Source of the DNA: Candidatus Obscuribacterales bacterium
GTDB lineage: Bacteria > Cyanobacteriota > Vampirovibrionia > Obscuribacterales > Obscuribacteraceae
Direction of reading: 5' to 3'
NCBI GenBank assembly: GCA_019745505.1
Contig: JAIETE010000011.1
Location: 1-64,000, forward strand
DNA: 64,000 nucleotides
How positions within the stretch are numbered: the stretch's first letter is position 1; each line of letters opens with the position of its first letter. Below are positions 7,623-15,994 of this stretch, piece by piece. Both the position numbers and the translations under genes were made by a program. Below the pieces are notes generated by a model. That model did no database searches and was not told the DNA's origin. It saw only the letters and a program-made list of their open reading frames with translations.

Positions 7623-8708
7623 TCATTTTGAACTGCCGGGACTGACAATTGGCTGCTTCTTTGCTTGTTTGCGAGCCTCTTGGATCCGCTGTTTTATGCT
7701 CTTGGCTCTGCGCTGAGCGTATTTGTTTGGTGATGCAACAACAAAGTCGATAGTTTTCTCAGCTTCGTCGAATCTTTCGAGACCATTTAAGCATGATGCT
7801 TTGATGCACAAAGCATCCAAATAATCGTCGGAGTAATGAGGTACTTTGGCTGAGTCAAAGCAACTGAGCGCAATCGTGCATTCATTCAATCCTTTTGTTG
7901 CCCTTCCGAGCATTGCGAAGCAAATGGACTTTGTCATATGTGGTTTTGGTGTGGATGGAAACAGCTGCTCTGCTTCTTCTGCGAGCTTTATTGAAAGCAT
8001 GTACTTTCGTTGTTTGAAAGCCAGAGATGATTTCATCGACAGCCGATTGTAGTCGTCATATTCTTGTGGTCCGTCGAGTAGTTTTGGAAGAAACTGTTTT
8101 GCAAACTCGGCCGAGTCGTAGAGTTTGTTTTTCTCTTCGAAGAATTCCATTGCCCATGCTAGGAGTTCATTGAGATCGACTGGATATTGAGGAGGGTTAC
8201 CAACTTTCAATTTAGAGCTGTACTTAACCCATTCAGCTGAGTTCGATATCAAATTACCCCAATCGGCGGAGTGTGTAATTTCATGCAAAATCGTTCCAAA
8301 TCTTACAGTCTCTCTTTCCTCGTGAAAAAAGCGATCTGGGATAAACACAGCGCCCGCAAACGTCATTGCGCATGGGTTGTAGCCGGGTTCTTTTTGTGTA
8401 ATTCGGACAAGAGTCAGGCTGCCAGCTCTTTTGAGAAGGCGACCATATTTTACCTGTAGTCGCTTCATGTAGCCGTCGACTGTTTTTCTTTCTGAGGTTG
8501 TCCAAGTTTTGACAGTTTTCTTGTTTCTCCATGGATCAAAATGAAGCCCTTCTTCGACTGTCGCGAAAACCCAAGCTGGTTTCTTGGCTGTTTCCGCCTT
8601 TAAAGTCGTTACATCAATTTTCGCCAGCTCGCTGCTCAAGCTGGTTTGTGCGCTTGAGATTATTGTCGCGATGCATATTATCGGTAGTACTACGAATTTT
8701 TTCGACAT
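7623..8708 (-). CDS. Exported HExxH putative metallopeptidase with TPR-like C-terminus
   Basis: The product has 361 residues with a signal peptide at 1-26. Residues 140-170 contain LHEITHSADWG followed by SAEW, an HExxH zinc motif. A glutamate in NELLAWAMEFF about 35 residues on could be the third ligand. The last 150 residues are helical and TPR-like (ALSC, ALCIKASCLNGLERFDEAEK). The same motif arrangement occurs in the protein at 21990-23645 (HELIHMADLG...SIEW), so the two are paralogues, one inside the mobile region and one outside. The start overlaps the end of the integrase gene by 19 bases. Activity is inferred from the motif only. Confidence 0.7.
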   Translation of the reverse strand: MSKKFVVLPIICIATIISSAQTSLSSELAKIDVTTLKAETAKKPAWVFATVEEGLHFDPWRNKKTVKTWTTSERKTVDGYMKRLQVKYGRLLKRAGSLTLVRITQKEPGYNPCAMTFAGAVFIPDRFFHEERETVRFGTILHEITHSADWGNLISNSAEWVKYSSKLKVGNPPQYPVDLNELLAWAMEFFEEKNKLYDSAEFAKQFLPKLLDGPQEYDDYNRLSMKSSLAFKQRKYMLSIKLAEEAEQLFPSTPKPHMTKSICFAMLGRATKGLNECTIALSCFDSAKVPHYSDDYLDALCIKASCLNGLERFDEAEKTIDFVVASPNKYAQRRAKSIKQRIQEARKQAKKQPIVSPGSSK

Positions 8709-9931
8709 TGGAAAGTGTCCTTATCAATCTCGGCACTCTGCAAAATGGCGTCTGTAATTTGCTGCATGGCGGCGCGCAAACGTTCAGCGGTGATGACGAG
8801 ATAGCCGGAAGTAACATCGCCAGTGACCTTGTGGTTTAACAGTTTCTTGAGTGTGTAAGGCGAGATGTCTAGCCCTTCGGCGCAGGTTATGAATGACCGC
8901 CTGAGATCGTGGACTGTGAATGAAAGTTCGGACTTGTCTCTTACCTTCTTTACCGAATCGCGCACATCAACAAGATGTCCTTTCTTGCCTTCTCCGCGAA
9001 AGACATATTGTTCCTCCCCGGTGTCGTCGTGCCGTTGCAAGAACAGCGCATGAATGACATCGCTCATCGGCAGCATGTGATCGGTGCCATTTTTTGTGTC
9101 TTCAACTTTGAATGTTTTTGCATCCAGATCTACATTCTTCCACTCTAGCGTGGCTGCCTCATTGTGGCGCAAGCCGGTGAGCATAACCAGAATGAGGAAA
9201 TCCCTAGCTGTGGGATTTGGTAACTTCTGCACCGCCTCGAACCAGCCAGCAAGCTGATGTCGATGCACAGCGGTTTGTCTTCGGGGCACGCGATTCCACT
9301 GGCGCTTGAGACTTTTCACCGGATTGTCTTTAAGAAGTGGGCTGCCGTCCGGATTCTTGAATTCTTCAATGGCATATGAGTAGAGTGCTCGCAGTATGCG
9401 CATTGTGTAGTCCGCTTGGGCGGGGTGGTCCTCGCTCATCTTCTTATGGCGGTCTTTGACCATCCGCTCGGTAATTTCGGTCAGTGGTAACTTGAGCCAA
9501 TCATGGAGTGGTCTGCGCGTATGCCCGTTGTAGTCCTTGGCGGTCTTTTCGGTCAGGCGGCGGTCACTGAGGTAGATTTCGAGTACTCTCTCAAGCGTCA
9601 GGTCTTCTATTGTCTCTTTGTGTTTTCGAGCAACTGCGACCAGTTTTAGATGCTCTCGCTTCTCCTCGTTGGGATCTCTGCCTTCCGACAGGTCTCCAAG
9701 AATCTGCTTCGCTTTAACTCGTGCCTGCTCCGCGCTGATAATTCCATGCTTGCCAATTGTGACTGTGAGTTGTTTCCGGCTCTGACGGGGCTTGGTGATT
9801 ACCAGAAATGTCTTTGTAACCGTTCCATCTTTGGCTTTGTGAACGCGCAGCCAAAATCCTTTCAGCTCGGTGTCCTTGTAATAACCGGGCTCGTTGCTTT
9901 CAATTACGATGGATTTGGTCAGCTTTGGCAT
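8690..9931 (-). CDS. Tyrosine integrase (P4-type, DUF4102 arm-binding domain)
   Basis: A 413-residue site-specific recombinase. The N-terminal DUF4102-type arm-binding domain has FWLRVHKAKDGT and the KQLTVTIGKHGIISAEQAR block. A SAM-like core-binding domain follows, then the catalytic domain with all expected residues: Arg in TGLRHNE, Lys in DTKNG, HDLRR, LLNH and the Tyr of SGYLV. It integrates and excises the element. Its start faces the tRNA-Leu(CAA) fragment about 180 bases away, with arm-type repeats between them, the usual int-att layout. Transcription runs into the element. It appears intact. Confidence 0.95.
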   Translation of the reverse strand: MPKLTKSIVIESNEPGYYKDTELKGFWLRVHKAKDGTVTKTFLVITKPRQSRKQLTVTIGKHGIISAEQARVKAKQILGDLSEGRDPNEEKREHLKLVAVARKHKETIEDLTLERVLEIYLSDRRLTEKTAKDYNGHTRRPLHDWLKLPLTEITERMVKDRHKKMSEDHPAQADYTMRILRALYSYAIEEFKNPDGSPLLKDNPVKSLKRQWNRVPRRQTAVHRHQLAGWFEAVQKLPNPTARDFLILVMLTGLRHNEAATLEWKNVDLDAKTFKVEDTKNGTDHMLPMSDVIHALFLQRHDDTGEEQYVFRGEGKKGHLVDVRDSVKKVRDKSELSFTVHDLRRSFITCAEGLDISPYTLKKLLNHKVTGDVTSGYLVITAERLRAAMQQITDAILQSAEIDKDTFQCRKNS

Positions 9932-9980
9932 ATACTTTTTGTTCGGAATGGACTCGGATGATTAATGGTCATTTGGGCCG

Positions 9981-10001
9981 TGTGAAGCCAATGTGAAGCC
10001 A
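9981..10001. repeat. Arm-type direct repeats beside attR
   Basis: TGTGAAGCCA occurs twice, at 9981-9990 and 9992-10001, with an 11-base period. It lies between the integrase start and the tRNA-Leu fragment, where DUF4102 integrases bind short direct repeats through their N-terminal domain. Confidence 0.6.
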
Positions 10002-10111
10002 TCTGGATCACACCTTATCAAAAAGATTCCAAGGTGGTCAAGCTGGAAAGCCAGAACTGGCTGGGGTTTTTAAAAGTGGTCGAATTTAATCAATCCCCAA
10101 TTAAGCTGGCT

Positions 10112-10173
10112 CGGATGACTCAAAATCATCCGCCTTCACGGGCGTGTCGGTTCGACTCCGACCTTCGGCACCA
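10112..10173 (+). pseudogene. tRNA-Leu(CAA) 3' fragment, likely attR
   Basis: The right part of a class II tRNA is perfect: anticodon stem CGGATGA/TCATCCG around CTCAAAA (anticodon CAA), a variable arm, T arm GTCGG-TTCGACT-CCGAC at 10146-10162, acceptor strand CTTCGGC, discriminator A and an encoded CCA at 10171-10173. No D arm with GG in the loop precedes it. A possible upstream acceptor partner near 10079 mismatches and is preceded by nothing tRNA-like. This is what remains at the right end when an element integrates into the 3' half of a tRNA gene. The intact gene should lie left of the window. Confidence 0.75.
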
Positions 10174-10312
10174 ATTATTTTTTCAGACTCTACCAGAAGA
10201 TTTTTGGCGTATGCATAGCGCTCCTTTGTAGCCAATGCGAGGCGAAATAATCTCGTTATTGATCTGCATTAACCATTTGAAGCCAGGTTGTTTCCTTTAG
10301 GTTAGAGTGCGC

Positions 10313-10402
10313 ATGTATGTGGTCAAACTAAAAATCCGCATCTTCGCATGGGCAGCAATTAGTCTACTAGTATTGAATACGGTGCGCTTAATTTGTTGCT
10401 GA
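10313..10402 (+). pseudogene. Orphan signal-peptide-like reading frame
   Basis: A 29-codon frame from ATG encodes a basic start (MYVVKLKIRIF) and a hydrophobic core (AWAAISLLVLNTV), then stops. It looks like a detached export signal. The next gene on this strand resembles a LolA-fold protein, a family normally exported, yet its own start carries no signal. A frameshift or small deletion between 10400 and 10505 would explain both. Confidence 0.35.
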
Positions 10403-10504
10403 CTGCCGAAGTGCATATGGGGTGTCATGTACGACTTTCTTGTTGCAGATCCGGGTGATCCTGAATTCATCCGTGGCTGAGGCAAAAGCTGAAGAGTAAA
10501 GACC

Positions 10505-11239
10505 TTGAACTCAGAATCCATAGTCGCGAAACTTATAGAGCGATATCAGGGTTTGAAAACCTATCAGAACTCGGGCTTTGTACAAGTTACTTGCGACCAG
10601 TCCGTGTCGAAGTCCCGCTTTCGTACTTACTTCCAGCGACCGAGTAATTATCGCTTTGATTGGTGGAGTGAATTTGAGCATAACTCGTATCCATTAAGCG
10701 AGCCATTGCATGGTCAGCTATGGTCAAATCCTAAAGGGGCATTTATTCGCTATGGAAATGATGCCTATAAGAAGCGGACCAATCTGAAAGCAGCTTTGTC
10801 TTCAGGATTTCCGCATAGTGAAGCAGCTATTCTGCCGATGAGTTTGCTGCTTCCAGAGGTCGTTCAGTTTGACAGTTGCATTTCACTAATGAAAGATGGT
10901 GTCCTAAAGCCAAAGCCAAGCTTTATGCCTTTTCACCAGGTCTTCTTTCAGAAATCTGTGAACGAGACTTTGGATTTGTATATTCACGAAGACGATTTCT
11001 CCTTGAGGCGAGTGCGCAGAGTAACAAGTTATCAGTTTACTCAAGAGTCTCTCGATTCTATCGAGAATGCCCCTGATTCCGATGCAGTCGTAGTTCCTAA
11101 AGCTACACTTCTTGCTGATATGAAGCTTCTCTTGAACCAGGTCCATCGGAGCACCGAGGATTTTGTGTTTGAAGAACAGTTTTTTGATCAGAGAATCTTT
11201 GGTAACCCATTTAGCAGTTTGCCTATTGAGCGCAAGTAG
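10505..11239 (+). CDS. LolA/RseB-fold-like protein, probably missing its signal peptide
   Basis: A 244-residue protein from TTG 10505. The first 45 residues, ERYQGLKTYQNSGFVQV then FRTYFQRPSNYRFDW, match the opening strand pattern of LolA/LppX/RseB-like or DUF2092 proteins, which bind lipid tails or lipoproteins in the periplasm. The rest is beta-rich with a VFFQKSVNETLDLYI segment. No signal peptide is encoded at this start; the frame at 10313-10402 could be its lost one. It lies just outside the attR site. The fold call is tentative. Confidence 0.55.
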   Translation: MNSESIVAKLIERYQGLKTYQNSGFVQVTCDQSVSKSRFRTYFQRPSNYRFDWWSEFEHNSYPLSEPLHGQLWSNPKGAFIRYGNDAYKKRTNLKAALSSGFPHSEAAILPMSLLLPEVVQFDSCISLMKDGVLKPKPSFMPFHQVFFQKSVNETLDLYIHEDDFSLRRVRRVTSYQFTQESLDSIENAPDSDAVVVPKATLLADMKLLLNQVHRSTEDFVFEEQFFDQRIFGNPFSSLPIERK

Positions 11240-11360
11240 CGAAACCATATTGCATGCATGCTTGTTTTCTGTAGCGAGCTGCATTTTCGATTTGCCCTCT
11301 GTAAAACTCCAGGGGTATGAGCTTGTCGAGATATCCTTGCATATCATCCACGTTTCATGC

Positions 11361-12515
11361 TCAGCTTAATTTGCGTCTCCATTGCATTCCAGAACAAGCG
11401 TAAAAGGACGGAACAAAGATGCGGTACAAGAGAAAACAGCCGAACAGAACTGAAGCGATCTGAGCAGTCGTTGGGCAGAATTTCTTATGAATCGTTTGTA
11501 GATAAGCAATTTCTGCACGTTTCTTATATAGAGCTTCGGAAGCTCTTTGATGTCCCAATAAGCTTTCAGTTAGAGCGAGGCGATCGATAGTACTGAAATG
11601 AACGAGATACTCGTCGCTGTTTCCAATCGCTAGAAGTGTCTTAGAAATACTTTCTTGGCTAGCATCTCGTTGTTCCAGTTTTGCTTGACAGTACGCGATG
11701 TTGCTAAGAGCCTCCGCTTGCTCTGCGAAGTCTCTATGGATTTTGAAAAGACCGACTGCCCTTTCAAAATACTGAATTGATAAACCAAACTCTTCCTTCG
11801 ATTCAGTAAACTGCTTTTTCCAAGACTTTTGCAATGCACTTGCCCGAAAGTTTTCTCCGATGAGAATAAATCGATGTGCCATTTGAGTACTTTCTGGACC
11901 GTAAACGCTGGATATGACGTCGTTTAGTTTTAGCATCGTCTTGTCTTCAGCATTGAGTTTGGGCTGGTAATCCCAAATGGCTGCAAGAGACATGTCATCT
12001 TTCTGATGCAGTGGATCCGGAATCAATTGAAATATGCGCTCTCCTATCACATATTGCTGAAGAGCATTTGCTGCATAGGCGAGTGTGATGCCACCGAACC
12101 AAAGGATGGTAAAGCACGCAACCACCGTTGCAATGCAGCAAATTGTTCCGCTTAATAGAGCGGCTGGCCCAAACACCAGCTGGACCTTTGGAAAGGAAAG
12201 GCAGATGCATTGCCTAAGTGCTTCGCGCAGTTGTTGATTCCACTTTTGTCGCCGGAGAGCTTTTCGTTGGAAGAACTGAATCGCCAGCATGATGCCTAGC
12301 ATCGTCGCTGGAAAGATTGCTGGTACTAGGTATTTCGCTTGCCCGTACTGCCACGCGATAGCAACTTCGCCGGCACAAACGCAGGCCAGAGCAAACATCC
12401 AAACGCTTATACAGTGCTCTGTCGGTAGGAAGTCAATTTTCATGGCAGTTACTTGGCTAAAGGCAATAAGCATCAAAATATGCCATATATGGATATTTGT
12501 CACTCGTATAAGCAC
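11361..12515 (-). CDS. Multi-pass membrane protein with cytosolic TPR-like region
   Basis: The product has 384 residues. Membrane segments are visible at about 8-25, 35-55, 62-82 and 118-150, with another near 345-365. Between them residues 215-335 are helical and TPR-like (YFERAVGLFKIHRDFAEQAEALSNIAYCQAKL, a classic helix pair, shown in part). The architecture matches the protein at 13956-15068. No enzyme motif is seen. Upstream of its start lies the structured element at 12559-12690. Confidence 0.65.
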   Translation of the reverse strand: MLIRVTNIHIWHILMLIAFSQVTAMKIDFLPTEHCISVWMFALACVCAGEVAIAWQYGQAKYLVPAIFPATMLGIMLAIQFFQRKALRRQKWNQQLREALRQCICLSFPKVQLVFGPAALLSGTICCIATVVACFTILWFGGITLAYAANALQQYVIGERIFQLIPDPLHQKDDMSLAAIWDYQPKLNAEDKTMLKLNDVISSVYGPESTQMAHRFILIGENFRASALQKSWKKQFTESKEEFGLSIQYFERAVGLFKIHRDFAEQAEALSNIAYCQAKLEQRDASQESISKTLLAIGNSDEYLVHFSTIDRLALTESLLGHQRASEALYKKRAEIAYLQTIHKKFCPTTAQIASVLFGCFLLYRIFVPSFYACSGMQWRRKLS

Positions 12516-12558
12516 TAATGAAGTAAGGGAAACTGCTAGTTGGCGTCAGCGGCATAGA

Positions 12559-12690
12559 TGAGACCCTCGCGCATCTTACTTGCTGACCGAATACCGTCGA
12601 ACTGGGGATCTGGCGCAAAGGCACCCGGAGAGTATGGGCTTCGCTGCGGGCGTTCGATGGTTGACTGTTTGCCGGGCGGATTAATGGGGA
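12559..12690 (+). ncRNA. Structured non-coding element, copy 2 (no transposase)
   Basis: Homologous to 5235-5390 over its whole length: both contain CCGAATACCGTCGAACT, TGGCGC(A/G)AAGGC, TTCGATGG and TTTGCCGGGC. The middle stem is a perfect 9 bp (12594-12602 with 12652-12660, one G-T pair). Relative to copy 1 there is a 10-base internal deletion that shortens the inner arm. No open frame spans it. It fills the gap between the pyrC stop and the start of the membrane/TPR gene. The transcribed strand is unknown; the homologous strand is given. It may be an insertion-sequence remnant or an independent RNA. Confidence 0.5.
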
Positions 12691-12718
12691 CCACCGCTGC
12701 TTTTAGCGGCTGGCTGAG

Positions 12719-13774
12719 CTATTGGTTGTGCAGCGCAGCTTCGATTTTTGGTTCTGGTGATATTTCGGTCGCCACTCTCCATCGCAAATTCGTACCCGAC
12801 AGAAAGGGTTTAACACCGCCATATTCCTGCGGCACAGACCAGTTTTCCTTCAACAGGGTGACGAAGTTTTGATTGACCGGCAGACCGTAGAATTGCGCGC
12901 CAAAGAGAGAAGTAAATGCCTCGAGATTATCTAGTTTGTCTTCCTTTTCAAAGAGCTCGAACAAAGCAGGCAACAAGACCGGTGCGGAGTAAACTCCAGC
13001 AGCACCGCAGGCGCATTCTTTGTCAGCGATCGCATGGGGCGCGCTGTCTGAGCCAAGAAAGAACTTCGGGTTGCTTTTCAGCACGACTTCGCGCAAGGCC
13101 TCGCGATCTTCCGGTCGTTTTGCGACCGGTTTGCAGAAGGCATGTGGATTCAATTTGTCGCCGATTATGTCGTCGAGCGTCAAGTACAGGTGATGCACTG
13201 TCACCGTTGCAGCTACGTTTTCTGGAAGATCCATTACGCATTTTACGGCATCGGCAGTGGTGGCATGTTCGAGCACTATTTTCAGTTTTGGAAAATTCTG
13301 CGCAATCTGTTTGAGCACAATGAGAAACTTTGTTTCTCGATCGAGTGAAAATTCGCCAGGCATTTCACCATGCAAGCACAGCACGAGACCCTCATTTTGC
13401 ATTGCTTCATAAAGGGGATAGAGAGATTGAAAATCGGTAACTCCCCCCTCGGAATTAGTGGTCACTCCGTCAGGATACAGCTTGCCAGCGAGGACGCCGG
13501 CTTGCTTGAGTCCTGCGATCTGCTCCGGTTTTGCCGCCGGCGTAATCTTGAATGTCATTAGCGGCTGAAAAGTGCTGTGCTGTGGAAGCGCTTCGATGAT
13601 TGATTTCTTGTATTCGATTACATCGGTGTTCGAGAGGATGGCGGGTGTCGTATTTGGCATCACCAGAGCGCGATCGCACTGCGAAATCGTATGAGGCAGC
13701 ACTTTGCGCAGCATCTCGCCTTGTCGAACGTGCAAATGCATATCATCGATTTTACGGATCCGCGTTTGTTCCAT
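12719..13774 (-). CDS. pyrC: Dihydroorotase, PyrC type
   Basis: Catalyses reversible cyclisation of carbamoyl-aspartate to dihydroorotate in pyrimidine synthesis. Metal ligands are visible in order: DMHLHVR near the start, the carbamylated-lysine motif AGKLYPDG, LCLHGE, VLEHATT, and the catalytic Asp in FLGSDSAPH. The length of about 351 residues fits the E. coli-type enzyme (348) rather than the longer PyrC/allantoinase branch. I chose ATG 13774 because GAGGAG (13783-13788) lies eight bases upstream. GTG 13783 overlaps that site. It has no pyrimidine neighbours. A pair of 15-base repeats lies about 105 bases upstream. Confidence 0.93.
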   Translation of the reverse strand: MEQTRIRKIDDMHLHVRQGEMLRKVLPHTISQCDRALVMPNTTPAILSNTDVIEYKKSIIEALPQHSTFQPLMTFKITPAAKPEQIAGLKQAGVLAGKLYPDGVTTNSEGGVTDFQSLYPLYEAMQNEGLVLCLHGEMPGEFSLDRETKFLIVLKQIAQNFPKLKIVLEHATTADAVKCVMDLPENVAATVTVHHLYLTLDDIIGDKLNPHAFCKPVAKRPEDREALREVVLKSNPKFFLGSDSAPHAIADKECACGAAGVYSAPVLLPALFELFEKEDKLDNLEAFTSLFGAQFYGLPVNQNFVTLLKENWSVPQEYGGVKPFLSGTNLRWRVATEISPEPKIEAALHNQ

Positions 13775-13878
13775 TTGCACCACTCCTCGTCAATAACTGA
13801 TTGTGTTCAACTCTCTTCCGTAACGCACCTGTCTCCAATTTTCTCGCTAAGAATAACACACGTCCTTGATAAGACTGG

Positions 13879-13913
13879 TCGCTGAGAACTCGGACCGATC
13901 GCTGAGCACTCGG
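13879..13913. repeat. Two 15-base near-identical repeats upstream of pyrC
   Basis: TCGCTGAGAACTCGG at 13879-13893 and TCGCTGAGCACTCGG at 13899-13913 differ at one base and have a 20-base period, close to two helical turns. They lie about 105-140 bases before the pyrC start. They could be a regulator binding pair or a small tandem duplication. Confidence 0.45.
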
Positions 13914-13955
13914 CCCAGCCCCGGGAGCACTTATCAGAGGAAAAGATTCAGCGTT

Positions 13956-15068
13956 TCAATCATTTTTTTGCATCGTAGCTATTTGTGGAATTGGAAGCAG
14001 CCAGCTACGCATGTCAGCAATCTCCGATTGGCGATTCGTCGCCACCAATAACTTCTCATACGCTGCAAGTGTTTCTCGCGAATCTGGGTGAAATGGAGCA
14101 GAGGCGCTTAATTCGTATGCGATGTTTATTAGGTCTTCTGCATGCTTGTAATCACCGATTTTTAGTAACTCCTGCGCCAAATAATTTATTGCTCTAATGT
14201 GCGTAATTGCTGCAACCGCTATTGATCCTTGTAGCAGTTCAAAAAACTTGTTGTAGTAAACATAACTATCCGGAATGGTGTCTTGCTTTATCTTCAAAAG
14301 TGAGAGATACAGATAGCAAGAGATTTTCGCGGTCTGAATGCTCAGGAGGGGCATTTCAGGAGACGGGTTCATTTTTTCAAGTGAGTCAAGCGCTGACTGA
14401 AGAAGTTCTTCCGCACCGTCTAATTCATTCAATCGAAACCTGTTGATTCCCATAAGCAACAAGCAGTGAGGTTCAAATCTCTTTGCTAATGGAGAGTTCG
14501 ATTTCTGCAATATCTCTAGTGATTTTTCCGTTTCGATTTCCGATTCTACGAACTTTCCCTGCCAGGCATACGCACTCGCTAAATTCAGAGTGTACATGGC
14601 CATGTTTGCTGACTTTTGACCGCCAGGAATAGCTGCCGTGCATGTCATCGCCTCTTTGAAAAGATTTTCTGCACTTTCGAAATTGCCTTGAAGTATCCTT
14701 GTCTGACCCAATCTCGTGAGCAGACTTGCAACGGCAAGGGACTTTTGCATACGCAACAATCGGAACATGCTTAGCGTCGTGGATACAATTGCATCCACCT
14801 TCGCATATTTCTGTTGTTGCCTTGTTGCATTGACATAAACCTCGATACAGTTAAATGCAACGTATGGGAGGAAAGTCCACAGGAGACCTATAGATAGAAC
14901 AGAATAGGCTGCGGCCGCCGCCCATAGCCCAGTCATCGCAGCTGAATAGGCGCACATGAGAATGTATCCAAGAGTACCCAGCCAAAGGAGGCTTGCAATG
15001 ACACCAAGAGCAGCGTTTTTCTGAATATCCTTTTTGACAGTCAATGGCAGCTTCTTGTTTTGCGTCAC
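13956..15068 (-). CDS. Membrane protein with C-terminal TPR array
   Basis: The product has 370 residues. Two closely spaced membrane segments at about 20-42 and 46-75 are followed by a cytosolic helical array from about 100 to 350, with clear TPR helix pairs (LLTRLGQTRILQGNFESAENLF; YTLNLASAYAWQGKFVESEIE, both shown in part). The layout resembles the protein at 11361-12515, so the two may be distant paralogues flanking pyrC. No catalytic motif is present. A role as a membrane-tethered scaffold is inferred from architecture. Confidence 0.65.
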   Translation of the reverse strand: MTQNKKLPLTVKKDIQKNAALGVIASLLWLGTLGYILMCAYSAAMTGLWAAAAAYSVLSIGLLWTFLPYVAFNCIEVYVNATRQQQKYAKVDAIVSTTLSMFRLLRMQKSLAVASLLTRLGQTRILQGNFESAENLFKEAMTCTAAIPGGQKSANMAMYTLNLASAYAWQGKFVESEIETEKSLEILQKSNSPLAKRFEPHCLLLMGINRFRLNELDGAEELLQSALDSLEKMNPSPEMPLLSIQTAKISCYLYLSLLKIKQDTIPDSYVYYNKFFELLQGSIAVAAITHIRAINYLAQELLKIGDYKHAEDLINIAYELSASAPFHPDSRETLAAYEKLLVATNRQSEIADMRSWLLPIPQIATMQKND

Positions 15069-15236
15069 TATTGATCAACCTTAGTAAGCGAAACCTTCAT
15101 AGCGATTAACATACCCACGCGCCTTCAGCCATACACATAGAGCAGTCGCTCGTAGACTGAAATTAGTCACAATTGGACTTCTTTTGGCATTAACCTGAGA
15201 GAATGCAGAATGGAACCTCTTGCACTGGATTAAGAG

Positions 15237-15821
15237 ATGAAAATCGACGCATTACTATTTGATGGCTTTGACGAATTGGACTTCTTTGGTGTGTTTGAAA
15301 CCTTGCGCATGGCGGGGCTATCCGTCGAAACACACTCTCTCTATCAGCAGGAGTTTGTAACTGCGGCTTATGGGTCGAAGCTTGTGCCGGATGCTTTTGT
15401 CACTGCGCAGCTCAAATCTGACCTGTTGTTGGTGCCTGGTGGCGGTTGGATCTCCCGTGCGCCGAAAGGTGCTTGGGCCGAAGTTCAGAAAGGGACGATT
15501 TTAGATGTAGTGAAGTCAGCTCATGCTGCAGGAACGGTCATCGCGACTGTATGCACCGGGTCGCTTGTGCTCGGCAATGCGGGTATTCTTCGAGACCGAA
15601 AGGCTACGACCAATCATGGCGCGGTTAAAGAACTGTTAAACTGCGGGGCAAAGTATATTGATGCGCGAGTTGTAGATGACGGCGACATTATCACCGCTGG
15701 TGGTATCACTGCGAGCCTCGATCTTGGCCTTTGGTTGGTAGAAAGATTTGTCTCCAGGCAGGCGGCGCAGGATGTTTCTGATGGACTCGAGTTTGAGCGA
15801 CGAGGAATTATACATAGATGA
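15237..15821 (+). CDS. DJ-1/PfpI family protein
   Basis: The product has 194 residues. The flavodoxin-like core is marked by LLFDGFDELDFFG, LLVPGGGW and the nucleophile elbow ATVCTGSLVLGNAGIL with Cys106, then RKATTNHGA. An acidic residue at D15 and His after the elbow complete the usual site. The closest well-known relatives by pattern are isonitrile hydratase-like proteins and the amidase-like domain of GATase1 AraC regulators, here without the AraC part. Substrate unknown. It is a single gene with divergent neighbours. Confidence 0.88.
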   Translation: MKIDALLFDGFDELDFFGVFETLRMAGLSVETHSLYQQEFVTAAYGSKLVPDAFVTAQLKSDLLLVPGGGWISRAPKGAWAEVQKGTILDVVKSAHAAGTVIATVCTGSLVLGNAGILRDRKATTNHGAVKELLNCGAKYIDARVVDDGDIITAGGITASLDLGLWLVERFVSRQAAQDVSDGLEFERRGIIHR

Positions 15822-15994
15822 GTGATTTCTTGAGCATGCCTGAAGGCGTAGATGAGTGTTTGTACTAAGAGAAGAGCCGGTTGAAAGAGTGAATTTTGGT
15901 GCGATTTGAGCCTTTTGTATGGGGCTGCCCCTATGCAAATATACGGTAGGGTATAACCGCGCTTGCATTCACCGCCCTATGATGGCAATAACTG

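Larger units (their letters stand above)
58..10173. mobile_element. Integrated element, right end at 10173, left end not seen
   Basis: The integrase, its arm-type repeats and the tRNA-Leu 3' fragment define a right boundary at 10173. Inward of it lie accessory genes: a toxin-antitoxin trio, an insertion sequence, an HNH protein and exported unknowns, with no recognised core gene. No second copy of the tRNA-Leu end is visible in the window, so the left end must be further left or has been lost. The tRNA-Arg at the window start may be cargo or a second insertion site, so the span given is a minimum estimate. Confidence 0.4.

Noticed and set aside
10079-10173. Complete tRNA-Leu gene
   Set aside because: GTCGAAT near 10079 could pair with most of the 3' acceptor strand, but the last pair mismatches and no D arm with a GG loop can be formed between it and the anticodon arm.
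12559-12690. Known riboswitch (cobalamin, TPP, c-di-GMP) upstream of the membrane/TPR gene
   Set aside because: None of the conserved core strings of those classes is present, and homology to copy 1 beside a transposase points elsewhere.
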